Below are positions 44,968 to 51,455 of a stretch of DNA of 64,000 bases, in pieces. The stretch is from Micrococcaceae bacterium Sec5.8 (GTDB lineage Bacteria; Actinomycetota; Actinomycetes; Actinomycetales; Micrococcaceae). Both the position numbers and the translations under genes were made by a program. Each line of letters starts with the position of its first letter. The stretch's first letter is position 1. The stretch covers positions 744,001-808,000 of the forward strand of contig CP143429.1 of the NCBI GenBank assembly GCA_039636775.1. The letters run 5' to 3'. The notes below the pieces were generated by a model that was given only the letters and a program-made list of their open reading frames with translations, did not search any database and was not told where the DNA came from.

Positions 44968-45485
44968 CAGCTTCCTTCCAGATGAAGACCATCAACATCA
45001 AACTTGTCCCGGAGGAATTGGCCGTGGACTGCCAGTTCCGTAATGGCACCCGTTCGCACCTGGTTGTCCAGGTTTTTGACGGTGGAGTAGAGCATGTCGA
45101 TCTGTTCCAGCAGCACGGCCGTCTCGGCGGAGTCGTCCCGCCTCGACCCGGCGGACAGCATGAGGTATGCCCGCAGCGGGGACGGGAGGTAGTCCGTGAT
45201 GACGGCGTTCAGCAGGACCCGCTGCTCGGTGGACGCCCCCGACCGGTCAATGTAGCCGATGAGGGCACGCAGGATATCGGCCAACTGCAGCACCTGGGAC
45301 CCCACGAGCGGAGGCAGCTCGGCGCCGTTAGCCAGTACCGTCCGCCGGAGCTCTTCGAGCGCGACGGCGGTGGCTGCCAGCTCGTCTGCTGCCGGATCGG
45401 CGGGAGGAGATTCGGCGCCGGGGACGGCGGCGGAGCGGGGTACCGCTCCGCCGCCGAACAGCGAACCTAAGAATTTTGCGACCAT
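44967..45485 (-). CDS. Hypothetical helical protein of the Ter cluster
   Basis: The 172-residue protein has a short hydrophobic N-terminus (MVAKFLGSLFGGG), an Ala/Pro/Asp-rich stretch to about residue 40, and a helical region with leucine heptads (LEELRRTVLANGAELPPLVG, LQLADILRALIGYIDRSG, VLLEQIDMLYSTVKNLDNQV). I recognise no named family. It stands between TelA and the degenerate TerD gene, overlapping the latter, and proteins of this shape occur at this position in other actinobacterial Ter operons as far as I recall. It may be a scaffold or partner of TelA. Confidence 0.65.
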   Translation of the reverse strand: MVAKFLGSLFGGGAVPRSAAVPGAESPPADPAADELAATAVALEELRRTVLANGAELPPLVGSQVLQLADILRALIGYIDRSGASTEQRVLLNAVITDYLPSPLRAYLMLSAGSRRDDSAETAVLLEQIDMLYSTVKNLDNQVRTGAITELAVHGQFLRDKFDVDGLHLEGS

Positions 45486-45519
45486 AGCCCGTAAGCCTAT
45501 TGCTCAGGGCTGATGACCA

Positions 45520-46716
45520 CTAATTCCCTTCCTGCTGCCGCACCCTGTCCAGGTAGGGGCGGGCCCGTTCCAGCCCGGTTTCGAGGGCCTGCACGGTGCC
45601 TTCCATGTTCTTGTTTGCCTGGGAGCGGAAGGTGTCGATTGCATCCATGGTCTGGAACACGTTGTCGAACGCCTTCTGCAGCGTTTCCACGCTGACACCG
45701 GAACTCGCCGCCTGCTGGTGGATCCGTGCGGTCTGATCCTTGAGCATCTCGGATGTCTTGAGGATCATGTTGTTCGTTGTCGTGTTGATGGCGTCGATCT
45801 GATCCAGCACCATCTTCTGGTTCGCCAGTGCCTGGGCCACAATGACGGCGGTCCGCAGCGCGGAGATCGTGGTCGTGCGTGCTCGTTCAACACCCTTGAT
45901 CAGCTCGGTGTTGTTCTTGCGGATCATGTCGATGGCCAGGTAGCCCTGAACCGAGACGGCCAGCTGGGTCAGGATGTCCTGGTGCCGCTGGCGGATCGGG
46001 TAGAGCACGTCGGCGTCGAGTTTGCCCGCCTCCTCGATCTGGCCCTGCATCTTCATCTCATCGATTTTGTTGGCCGTCGCGGTATCCAGGGCCTTGGCAA
46101 AGACCGCGTACTCGCTCAGCGCCTGCATGGTCTCCCACAGCTGGGTCTTTTCCTGCGCGAGGGAAGCGTTGTCCTTGAGAAGGGCGTCCTGGCCCGCCAT
46201 CAGGGACTTGATGATCTTGTCGAGCTGGGTCTGCGCGCTTTCGTACTTCTGGAAATACTTCGCGAGCTTGTTGCCGCCCGGAATGATGCCCAGAATCTTC
46301 CGGCCCACGCTCAGGTCGGCGTTGCTCGGCGTCAGGTCCTCCACGGTGGAGCGGAGTTCGCCGAGCGTTGAGGCAACCTGCACCTGGGCGCTGCTGCCGG
46401 ACTTCTTCGCACCGGCCAGCGACGTGGATGACCGCTCCAGGAGCCGGCTTGAGGTGCTGGCGGATGCCACGAGCTGCTGGCCAGCGATCCGGTTGATGCC
46501 GTCGATCTTGCTGGAGTACTCGGGGCTGAAGGGGCTCATCGCCGACACTTCGCTGACGAAGGCCCGCGCCTGGGCGTTGATCTCCTGCTGGCGTTCGGCC
46601 GGAACCGGGACCATGCCCGGGGCGTCGTCCGCTTTGACGATCTCGACGGAGGCCGGCGCGTCCAGCACGAGGGGGTTCGAGGCCGACGCTTCAGGCGGGG
46701 TGAGTTGCATGCTCAT
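45520..46716 (-). CDS. telA: TelA-family toxic anion resistance protein
   Basis: The 398-residue, almost entirely helical protein matches TelA/KlaA proteins: FSPEYSSKIDGINRIAGQQL, LGIIPGGNKLAKYFQKYESA, QLDKIIKSLMAGQDALLKDN and MIRKNNTELIKGVERARTTT (the most conserved family stretch). Long coiled-coil regions are evident. TelA proteins are linked to tellurite and other toxic-anion resistance and to TerC/TerD at the membrane, but the mechanism is unknown. The start at 46716 (MSMQLTPP) replaces a longer frame that reads through the upstream TerD gene. Confidence 0.9.
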   Translation of the reverse strand: MSMQLTPPEASASNPLVLDAPASVEIVKADDAPGMVPVPAERQQEINAQARAFVSEVSAMSPFSPEYSSKIDGINRIAGQQLVASASTSSRLLERSSTSLAGAKKSGSSAQVQVASTLGELRSTVEDLTPSNADLSVGRKILGIIPGGNKLAKYFQKYESAQTQLDKIIKSLMAGQDALLKDNASLAQEKTQLWETMQALSEYAVFAKALDTATANKIDEMKMQGQIEEAGKLDADVLYPIRQRHQDILTQLAVSVQGYLAIDMIRKNNTELIKGVERARTTTISALRTAVIVAQALANQKMVLDQIDAINTTTNNMILKTSEMLKDQTARIHQQAASSGVSVETLQKAFDNVFQTMDAIDTFRSQANKNMEGTVQALETGLERARPYLDRVRQQEGN

Positions 46717-46748
46717 TAGTGCTTCTCTCTTTCTTAGGTCTCGGGCTC

Positions 46749-47330
46749 TTAGCCGAGCTGGACGCCGAAGTCCGCGGCAATTCCCGCGAGGCCGGTGGCG
46801 TAGCCCTGGCCGACGGCCTTGAACTTCCACTCGCCGTTGTGCCGGTAAAGCTCGGAGAAGATCATGCAGGTTTCCGGCGCCGCGTCTTCGCTGAGGTCGT
46901 AGCGGACTACTTCCGCTTCGCTTTCCTGGTTGACCACTCGGCAGTACGCGGCGCGCACCTGGCCGAAGTTCTGCCGGCGGGCCTCCGCCTGATCGATCGA
47001 CACTACGAAGACGATCCGCTCCACGTCCGCACCAACAGCGGAGAGCTCGACGGCGATCACTTCGTCATCGCCGTCGCCATCACCGGAGCGGTTGTCCCCC
47101 TTGTGGACGACAGAACCGTCGGCGGCGGCCGGCTGGTTATAGAAAATGAAGTCCGCGGAGCTGCGGACCTTGCCGTCCGCGCCCAGCAGGAGCGCCGAGG
47201 CGTCCAGGTCGAAGGCGTCGCCGGTGGTGGTGCGGGGATCCCAGCCCAGCCCGACGAGGACCTTGTTCAGCCCCGGATCGGTCTTGGTCAGGGAGAGGTT
47301 GCTGCCTTTGGTGAGGGTCAGTCCTGCCAT
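46749..47330 (-). CDS. terD: TerD-family calcium-binding stress protein
   Basis: The 193-residue protein has the full TerD set: LTLTKGSNLSLTKTDPGL, KVLVGLGWDPRTT, FDLDASALLLGADGKVRS, FIFYNQPAAADGSVVHKGDN, the acidic loop SGDGDGDDEVIAVEL, and MIFSELYRHNGEWKFKAVGQ, GYATGLAGIAADFG. TerD folds as a beta-sandwich that binds two Ca ions through these acidic loops. It lies between TelA and an almost identical TerD gene, so the two are recent duplicates. A strong hairpin precedes it at 47369-47395. Confidence 0.93.
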   Translation of the reverse strand: MAGLTLTKGSNLSLTKTDPGLNKVLVGLGWDPRTTTGDAFDLDASALLLGADGKVRSSADFIFYNQPAAADGSVVHKGDNRSGDGDGDDEVIAVELSAVGADVERIVFVVSIDQAEARRQNFGQVRAAYCRVVNQESEAEVVRYDLSEDAAPETCMIFSELYRHNGEWKFKAVGQGYATGLAGIAADFGVQLG

Positions 47331-47368
47331 GGTTAATCTCCTTGTAAAGTCTGGGTGGATGGGTGATG

Positions 47369-47395
47369 GGGCGGTCCGGGCTTCCCGGACCGCCC
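47369..47395 (-). terminator. Strong intra-operon hairpin between two terD genes
   Basis: GGGCGGTCCGGG (47369-47380) pairs perfectly with CCCGGACCGCCC (47384-47395) around a three-base loop. It lies six bases after the stop of the upstream terD gene in transcription order, and 38 bp before the next. With no U-tract it may be a partial terminator or mRNA stability element that sets different levels for upstream and downstream genes. Confidence 0.7.
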
Positions 47396-47400
47396 GGCTC

Positions 47401-47982
47401 CTAATCCAGTGCTATGCCGAAGTCCGTGGCTACGCCGCGGAGGCCTGAGGCGTAGCCCTGGCCAACGGCACGGAACTTCCACTCGCCGTTGTTGCGGTAG
47501 ATTTCCGCGAAAATCATGCACGTTTCCGCGGCTGCGTCCTCGGTCAGGTCGTAGCGGACGATTTCGTTGTCCGTCTCCTGGTTCACAACCCGGCAGAACG
47601 CGTCACGGATCTGGCCGAAGTTCTGCCGCCGGGCCTCCGCCTGATCGATCGACACGACGATGACGATCTTTTCGATGTCCCGGGCCACGGTGTCGAGGTC
47701 GATGAGGACCTGCTCGTCATCTCCCTCACCTTCGCCGGTGCGGTTGTCTCCCTGGTGGACCACGGAGCCGTCCGGAGAGGACAGCTGGTTGTAAAAAATG
47801 AAGTCGTCGTTCGAGCGCACTTTGCCGTTCGCGCGGACAAGGATCGCCGAGGCGTCCAGGTCAAACTGCTCGCCGGCAGTTGTCCGCGGGTCCCACCCGA
47901 GGCCAATCATGGCCTTTCGGAGTCCGGGGTCGGCTTTTGTCAGGGACAGATTGCTGCCCTTGCTCAGAGTCAGGCTGGACAA
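47401..47982 (-). CDS. terD: TerD-family calcium-binding stress protein
   Basis: The 193-residue protein is the closest paralogue of the TerD next to it (same length; LTLSKGSNLSLTKADPGL, FDLDASAILVRANGKVRS, GEGEGDDEQVLIDL, MIFAEIYRNNGEWKFRAVGQ, GYASGLRGVATDFG). The calcium-loop acidic residues are intact. The main differences are conservative. A ribosome binding site on the coding strand (AAGGAG about 8 bases before the ATG) is present. It is the second of three consecutive canonical TerD genes. Confidence 0.93.
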   Translation of the reverse strand: MSSLTLSKGSNLSLTKADPGLRKAMIGLGWDPRTTAGEQFDLDASAILVRANGKVRSNDDFIFYNQLSSPDGSVVHQGDNRTGEGEGDDEQVLIDLDTVARDIEKIVIVVSIDQAEARRQNFGQIRDAFCRVVNQETDNEIVRYDLTEDAAAETCMIFAEIYRNNGEWKFRAVGQGYASGLRGVATDFGIALD

Positions 47983-48042
47983 GAGGTACTCCTTCAGTGT
48001 GGGTGCGTTCGGCGGGGCTGGAGAGAGCTGGGTCCGGCGGGG

Positions 48043-48633
48043 TTACAGGGCGGAGGCCGCGGCGCCGAGGACTTCCCCGGCCGTGCGGCCGTTGGCCGGT
48101 GTGCCGATCGCCTGGAAGGTCCAGGCGTTGCCGGTCCGGGACAGCTTCGACATCACCATGGCAGTGTTCTGGCCTGACTCGGTGAGCGAATAGCGGGCGA
48201 CCTCCGGGCTGCCGGCAACCGAGTCGTCGATGACGCGGCAGAACGCGTTCTTGACCATGTCGAATGTCTGCTGGCTGTAGCTGGTGATAACGAACACGAT
48301 GTTCTGGACGGCCGGTGAGACGGCGGGCAGGTTGACCATCATGGTCTCGTCGTCGCCGTCGCCTTCGCCGGTGAGGTTGTCGCCCGTGTGGCGGACGGCG
48401 CCGTCCTTGCTGGTGAGCTGGTTAAAGAAGACCGTGTCCAGGTGCTTGCCTTCGGCGTCGAACATGAGGGCCGAGGCGTCCAGGTCGATCTCCACGGTTT
48501 TCGAGCCGCCGAAGAAGCCCTTCTTGGCCGGGACGGCGGAGTCCCACCCGAGACCGAGACGGACGTTCGTCAGGGACTCGCCGTTCTGCTTGGTGAGTGA
48601 CAGTGACTGGCCTTTTTGCAAACTCAAACCCAT
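48043..48633 (-). CDS. terD: TerD-family calcium-binding stress protein, more divergent
   Basis: The 196-residue protein has LQKGQSLSLTKQNGESLTNV, LGLGWDSAVPAKKGFFGGSK (a short insert seen in a TerD subgroup), IDLDASALMFDAEGKHLD, TGEGDGDDETMMVNL and SYSQQTFDMVKNAFCRVIDD. The acidic calcium loops are intact, but the C-terminus (AWTFQAIGTPANGRTAGEVL) diverges from the GYxxGL ending of the other two. It follows the DUF475 gene, separated by a short spacer that carries an 18-bp duplication. Confidence 0.92.
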   Translation of the reverse strand: MGLSLQKGQSLSLTKQNGESLTNVRLGLGWDSAVPAKKGFFGGSKTVEIDLDASALMFDAEGKHLDTVFFNQLTSKDGAVRHTGDNLTGEGDGDDETMMVNLPAVSPAVQNIVFVITSYSQQTFDMVKNAFCRVIDDSVAGSPEVARYSLTESGQNTAMVMSKLSRTGNAWTFQAIGTPANGRTAGEVLGAAASAL

Positions 48634-48657
48634 TGATTTACTCGCTTTCTAGTCGTT

Positions 48658-48693
48658 CTTCTTACTTACCGTTGACTTCTTACTTACCGTTGA
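48658..48693. repeat. Exact 18-bp tandem duplication over the DUF475 stop codon
   Basis: CTTCTTACTTACCGTTGA occurs twice in direct succession (48658-48675 and 48676-48693). The copy further from the gene repeats the last codons and stop of DUF475 (Val-Asn-Gly-Lys-stop), so the gene's real stop is followed by a second out-of-use copy of its own end. Confidence 0.9.
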
Positions 48694-49810
48694 CGAGCTG
48701 GCTGTTGACGTCTGCCGGCTCAAGTGTTTTGTCCTGGTCGGCGGCGCTGGCGCGCCGGTTGCGCATGACCGATCCCGTGAACGCGGCGCCGATGAAGACC
48801 ACGCCGATGAGGCCGGTGATGATTTCGTTGATGGGCGTCACGATGGTGATCAGCAGGATCACTGCCAGGGCGCCGATGGCCCAGTGGGCGCCGTGGTCGA
48901 GGTACTCGTATTCGTCCAGGGTGCCTTCCCTGACCAGGAAGACCGTGAGGGAGCGGACGAACATGGCGCCGATGAAGCCGAGGCCCAGCGCAATGATGAT
49001 GGGGTCGGAGGTGATGGCGAAGGCGCCGATCACGCCGTCGAACGAGAAGGAGGCGTCGATGACTTCCAGGTAGAGGAAGAGCATGAAGGCGGCTTTGCCG
49101 GCCAGCTTGGCGGTGCCGGAGGGGCCGGTGTGGGCCATCAGTGCGGCGTCGTCCGCGTCGACGTCGCCGTCCTGGTCCACGTCGAAGAGGTTTCCGAGGC
49201 CGTTCACCAGGAAGTAGGTGATCATGCCCAGCAAACCCGAGAGGAGAACGATGGCCTGCTTTTCACCGGAGACGGCTCCGGCGATGGCCAGTGCCGCCAT
49301 GCCAATGATCACGGATGCGCCCTCAAGCTTGCCCAGCCGGGCCAGCGGGATTTCAAGGAACTTGATCCACTTGATGTCACGGTGGGCCAGGATGAAGTCC
49401 AGGAACAGCATCAGGAGGAACAATCCGCCGAACGCGGCAATCTGCGGGTGCGCTTCGTGGAGCAGGTACCCGTAGGAACCCGGGGTGTTGGGGTCGCCCT
49501 TTTCCATTGCCAGGGTGATCGCTTGCACAGGGTTCAAGCCGGCGGTGACGGACACGATCAGGAGCGGGAAGACGATGCGCATGCCGAAGACGGCGATGAT
49601 GATGCCGACGGTGAGGAACATCTTCTGCCAGAACGGGTTCATCTTTTCAAGGATGCGTGCGTTCACGACGGCGTTGTCGAAGCTCAGACTGATTTCAAGG
49701 ATGCCCAGGATGAGGCAGAGGACCAGCGCCTCGGGTCCGCCGTAAAGAAAGGCGACAACCAGCGCAATGATGGTGACCGCGAACGACCATCCGAATGTCT
49801 TGAGGATCAA
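48680..49810 (-). CDS. DUF475 (TerC-superfamily) membrane protein with EF-hand-like loop
   Basis: The 376-residue protein has about nine membrane segments with TerC-like signatures: ILGILEISLSFDNAVVNARI and FLYLEVIDASFSFDGVIGAF, each carrying acidic residues in a helix (SFDN, SFDG). A cytoplasmic loop at about residues 206-218 reads DVDQDGDVDADDAA, an EF-hand/dockerin-like calcium loop. Such proteins probably move or sense divalent metals. It is the first gene of the Ter cluster. A TTG at 49810 with AGGAG ten bases upstream gives the usual family start ILKTFGWSFAV; an upstream in-frame ATG would add 20 unrelated residues. Confidence 0.85.
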   Translation of the reverse strand: MILKTFGWSFAVTIIALVVAFLYGGPEALVLCLILGILEISLSFDNAVVNARILEKMNPFWQKMFLTVGIIIAVFGMRIVFPLLIVSVTAGLNPVQAITLAMEKGDPNTPGSYGYLLHEAHPQIAAFGGLFLLMLFLDFILAHRDIKWIKFLEIPLARLGKLEGASVIIGMAALAIAGAVSGEKQAIVLLSGLLGMITYFLVNGLGNLFDVDQDGDVDADDAALMAHTGPSGTAKLAGKAAFMLFLYLEVIDASFSFDGVIGAFAITSDPIIIALGLGFIGAMFVRSLTVFLVREGTLDEYEYLDHGAHWAIGALAVILLITIVTPINEIITGLIGVVFIGAAFTGSVMRNRRASAADQDKTLEPADVNSQLVNGK

Positions 49811-49945
49811 GCTTGAACCACTCCTGGAACGACAGGTCCTACCGGTTAGTAACGGCACGACGGCGAGCAACGTCCCGGAAGTTATTCCCCAAGACTTCGT
49901 GGCACTATCCTAACCGCACCCTGTGACGCTTTGCCCTGTGATCGC
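49811..49945 (-). promoter_or_regulatory. Candidate promoter region of the Ter operon
   Basis: Upstream of the first gene, the coding strand carries TAGGAT (49907-49912), a plausible -10, with no good -35 at the expected spacing. Instead two direct copies of TCACAGGG lie at 49919-49926 and 49934-49941, 15 bp apart, which could bind an activator. The call is weak. Confidence 0.25.
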
Positions 49946-49999
49946 CGGTTTTTGGCTATGGGATGAACCCGGAACTTTTGCCGGTCTGTCCGCTGCGAG

Positions 50000-50725
50000 C
50001 TAGTGGGAGTCGGTTCGGCTGGCAGGCCTGCCGACGTCGGCGGTGCCGGTCATTGCGTTTGTAATGGGTGACGGCTTAAAGCCCTTAAAGACCAGCCAGA
50101 GGCCAAGCGAGAACTCCCAGAGAGCGATCGGGAGCGCGGCGACCAGGGTCACGGGGGAGATTCGGTCGATGAGGCCGAACATCGTGAGGATGACGGCCGT
50201 GAACTGCAGGGGAGCTCCGATGAGCCCAAGCACGGGCAGGAAACGCGGCACGAGGCGCGAGCGGTACAGCAAGGTTCCCAACAACACAGCGTTCACGGCT
50301 GGCATGAGGCTCTGTCCGAGCAGGAACGCGCCGTTATAGAAGGCGACGAGTCCGGAGCCCATAGTGGTCAACGAGGTCGCGTCCGCTCCGGAGGCCCCGG
50401 GTTGCTGCAGGGCAACGAGCGACAGGATGCTCGCGACGCCGGCGAAGATCATGGCAGCTTCAATTGTGCGACTCGCGACGAAGCCCAGCGCCATGCTTTC
50501 GTTTTGCCGTTTGACGACCGGGAACAGCGCGACGGCGGTGCCGATTCCGGCGAGACCGACGATCACCTCGAGCAAGCCTCCCCAGAGCGCGCCGGTGTTG
50601 GCGGTGGAGCTGATGACAAAGTCCGCGCCCTTCACGGGACCGTACAGTGTGAGCGTGGGGATCGAAACAAAGGTAATCAGGTAGAAAATACCTGCCGCGA
50701 GTGCGGTCTTCCTCGTTGAAGTCAC
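50000..50725 (-). CDS. DUF4386 family membrane protein
   Basis: The 241-residue protein has about seven hydrophobic segments and the DUF4386 start TSTRKTALAAGIFYLITFVS, with ASRTIEAAMIFAGVASILSL, GAFLLGQSLMPAVNAVLLGT and LYRSRLVPRFLPVLGLIGAP as further family stretches. Function is unknown. The GTG at 50725 was chosen because it matches the family N-terminus and has GGAAGG upstream; an ATG at 50773 would add 16 residues. A 9-bp inverted repeat lies upstream. Confidence 0.8.
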   Translation of the reverse strand: MTSTRKTALAAGIFYLITFVSIPTLTLYGPVKGADFVISSTANTGALWGGLLEVIVGLAGIGTAVALFPVVKRQNESMALGFVASRTIEAAMIFAGVASILSLVALQQPGASGADATSLTTMGSGLVAFYNGAFLLGQSLMPAVNAVLLGTLLYRSRLVPRFLPVLGLIGAPLQFTAVILTMFGLIDRISPVTLVAALPIALWEFSLGLWLVFKGFKPSPITNAMTGTADVGRPASRTDSH

Positions 50726-50771
50726 CGGAATGCCTTCCGTTGGTGGCGCAATGGCCGGCGAGCGATTGCCC

Positions 50772-50819
50772 ACCCAGTTGTTTGGCCGTGGCGTAAATTG
50801 TGCCGACCTTCAACTGGGT
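50772..50819. promoter_or_regulatory. Inverted repeat upstream of DUF4386
   Basis: ACCCAGTTG? begins at 50772 as ACCCAGTTG and CAACTGGGT ends at 50819, a perfect 9-bp inverted repeat with a 30-bp spacer, 47 bp upstream of the GTG start of DUF4386. It may be an operator; no regulator gene is adjacent. Confidence 0.35.
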
Positions 50820-50925
50820 CCCAGTGTCGTGCCCGGGTGAACGCTGGTCAAGAGCTTGCGATGATGCGAAAGGACCGTCCAACGCCAGACGGCAACATGG
50901 AGACCCTTCCGTATGACCGGTCCCG

Positions 50926-51060
50926 TCAGTCCCGCAGTATCCAAGCGGCGTTGTTCGGCTGCAGCCAGCCGTTCTGTTCCAGCGGCGCCGCGTTGAGCAG
51001 GACGGTTCCGGCCGGAAGTTGCACAGGTTCCAGCCGAAGGAACCCAGGAGCCGGAGTCAT
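50926..51060 (-). pseudogene. Relic of a GH13 alpha-glucosidase 3' end
   Basis: Read on the minus strand, 50926-51040 encodes EPVQLPAGTVLLNAAPLEQ followed by NGWLQPNNAAWILRD and a stop. The intact GH13 enzyme at 60524-62164 ends with the same residues, differing at three positions. The DNA is about 83% identical by eye, with many synonymous changes, so this is an old diverged copy. No other part of a GH13 gene is present, though an ATG at 51060 leaves a 44-codon open frame. Confidence 0.8.
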
Positions 51061-51079
51061 CCGAGGTGAGCCCCCGCGT

Positions 51080-51334
51080 TCATCGGTAATCCGGTTTGTT
51101 GTGATCGGCCAGCACAGTGCTGCCGCCAGCCCACCAAGTGCCGCAGGCCGGGCACTTGATGTGCCACTCGTCGGTTCCGGGAAACTCGATCATCTCGCCC
51201 ACGTTCTCACCGCTCGACGGGCACCACGCCTTCATGTCCTCCTCCTTTTGGAGGATCGCCTCTTGGATCATTATGAAGTCCAGGTCATCGTCGTCTCTGA
51301 TCATGGTCGCGACCTTACGCTGGGTGACCGACAT
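51080..51334 (-). CDS. Small zinc-ribbon-like protein
   Basis: The 84-residue product has a charged N-terminal half (MIRDDDDLDFIMIQEAILQK) and a C-terminal part with Cys-containing pairs: MKAWCPSSGENVG and HIKCPACGTWWAGG (CxxC). One knuckle is complete (CPAC) and the other has a single Cys, so metal binding is plausible but not certain. An ATG ten codons downstream (51304) is an alternative start with AAGG upstream. Function unknown. Confidence 0.5.
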   Translation of the reverse strand: MSVTQRKVATMIRDDDDLDFIMIQEAILQKEEDMKAWCPSSGENVGEMIEFPGTDEWHIKCPACGTWWAGGSTVLADHNKPDYR

Positions 51335-51455
51335 CCAACCTCCGGGGCCGCCGCGGTCTGGACGGAACCGCCGAGGTGTCTGAGGTGACTGCAGACTCCT
51401 GCCGGGAAGCGGACCCGCCCGGCGTGCCTGATTCCTTCCCGTCCCGCCGGGCTGA

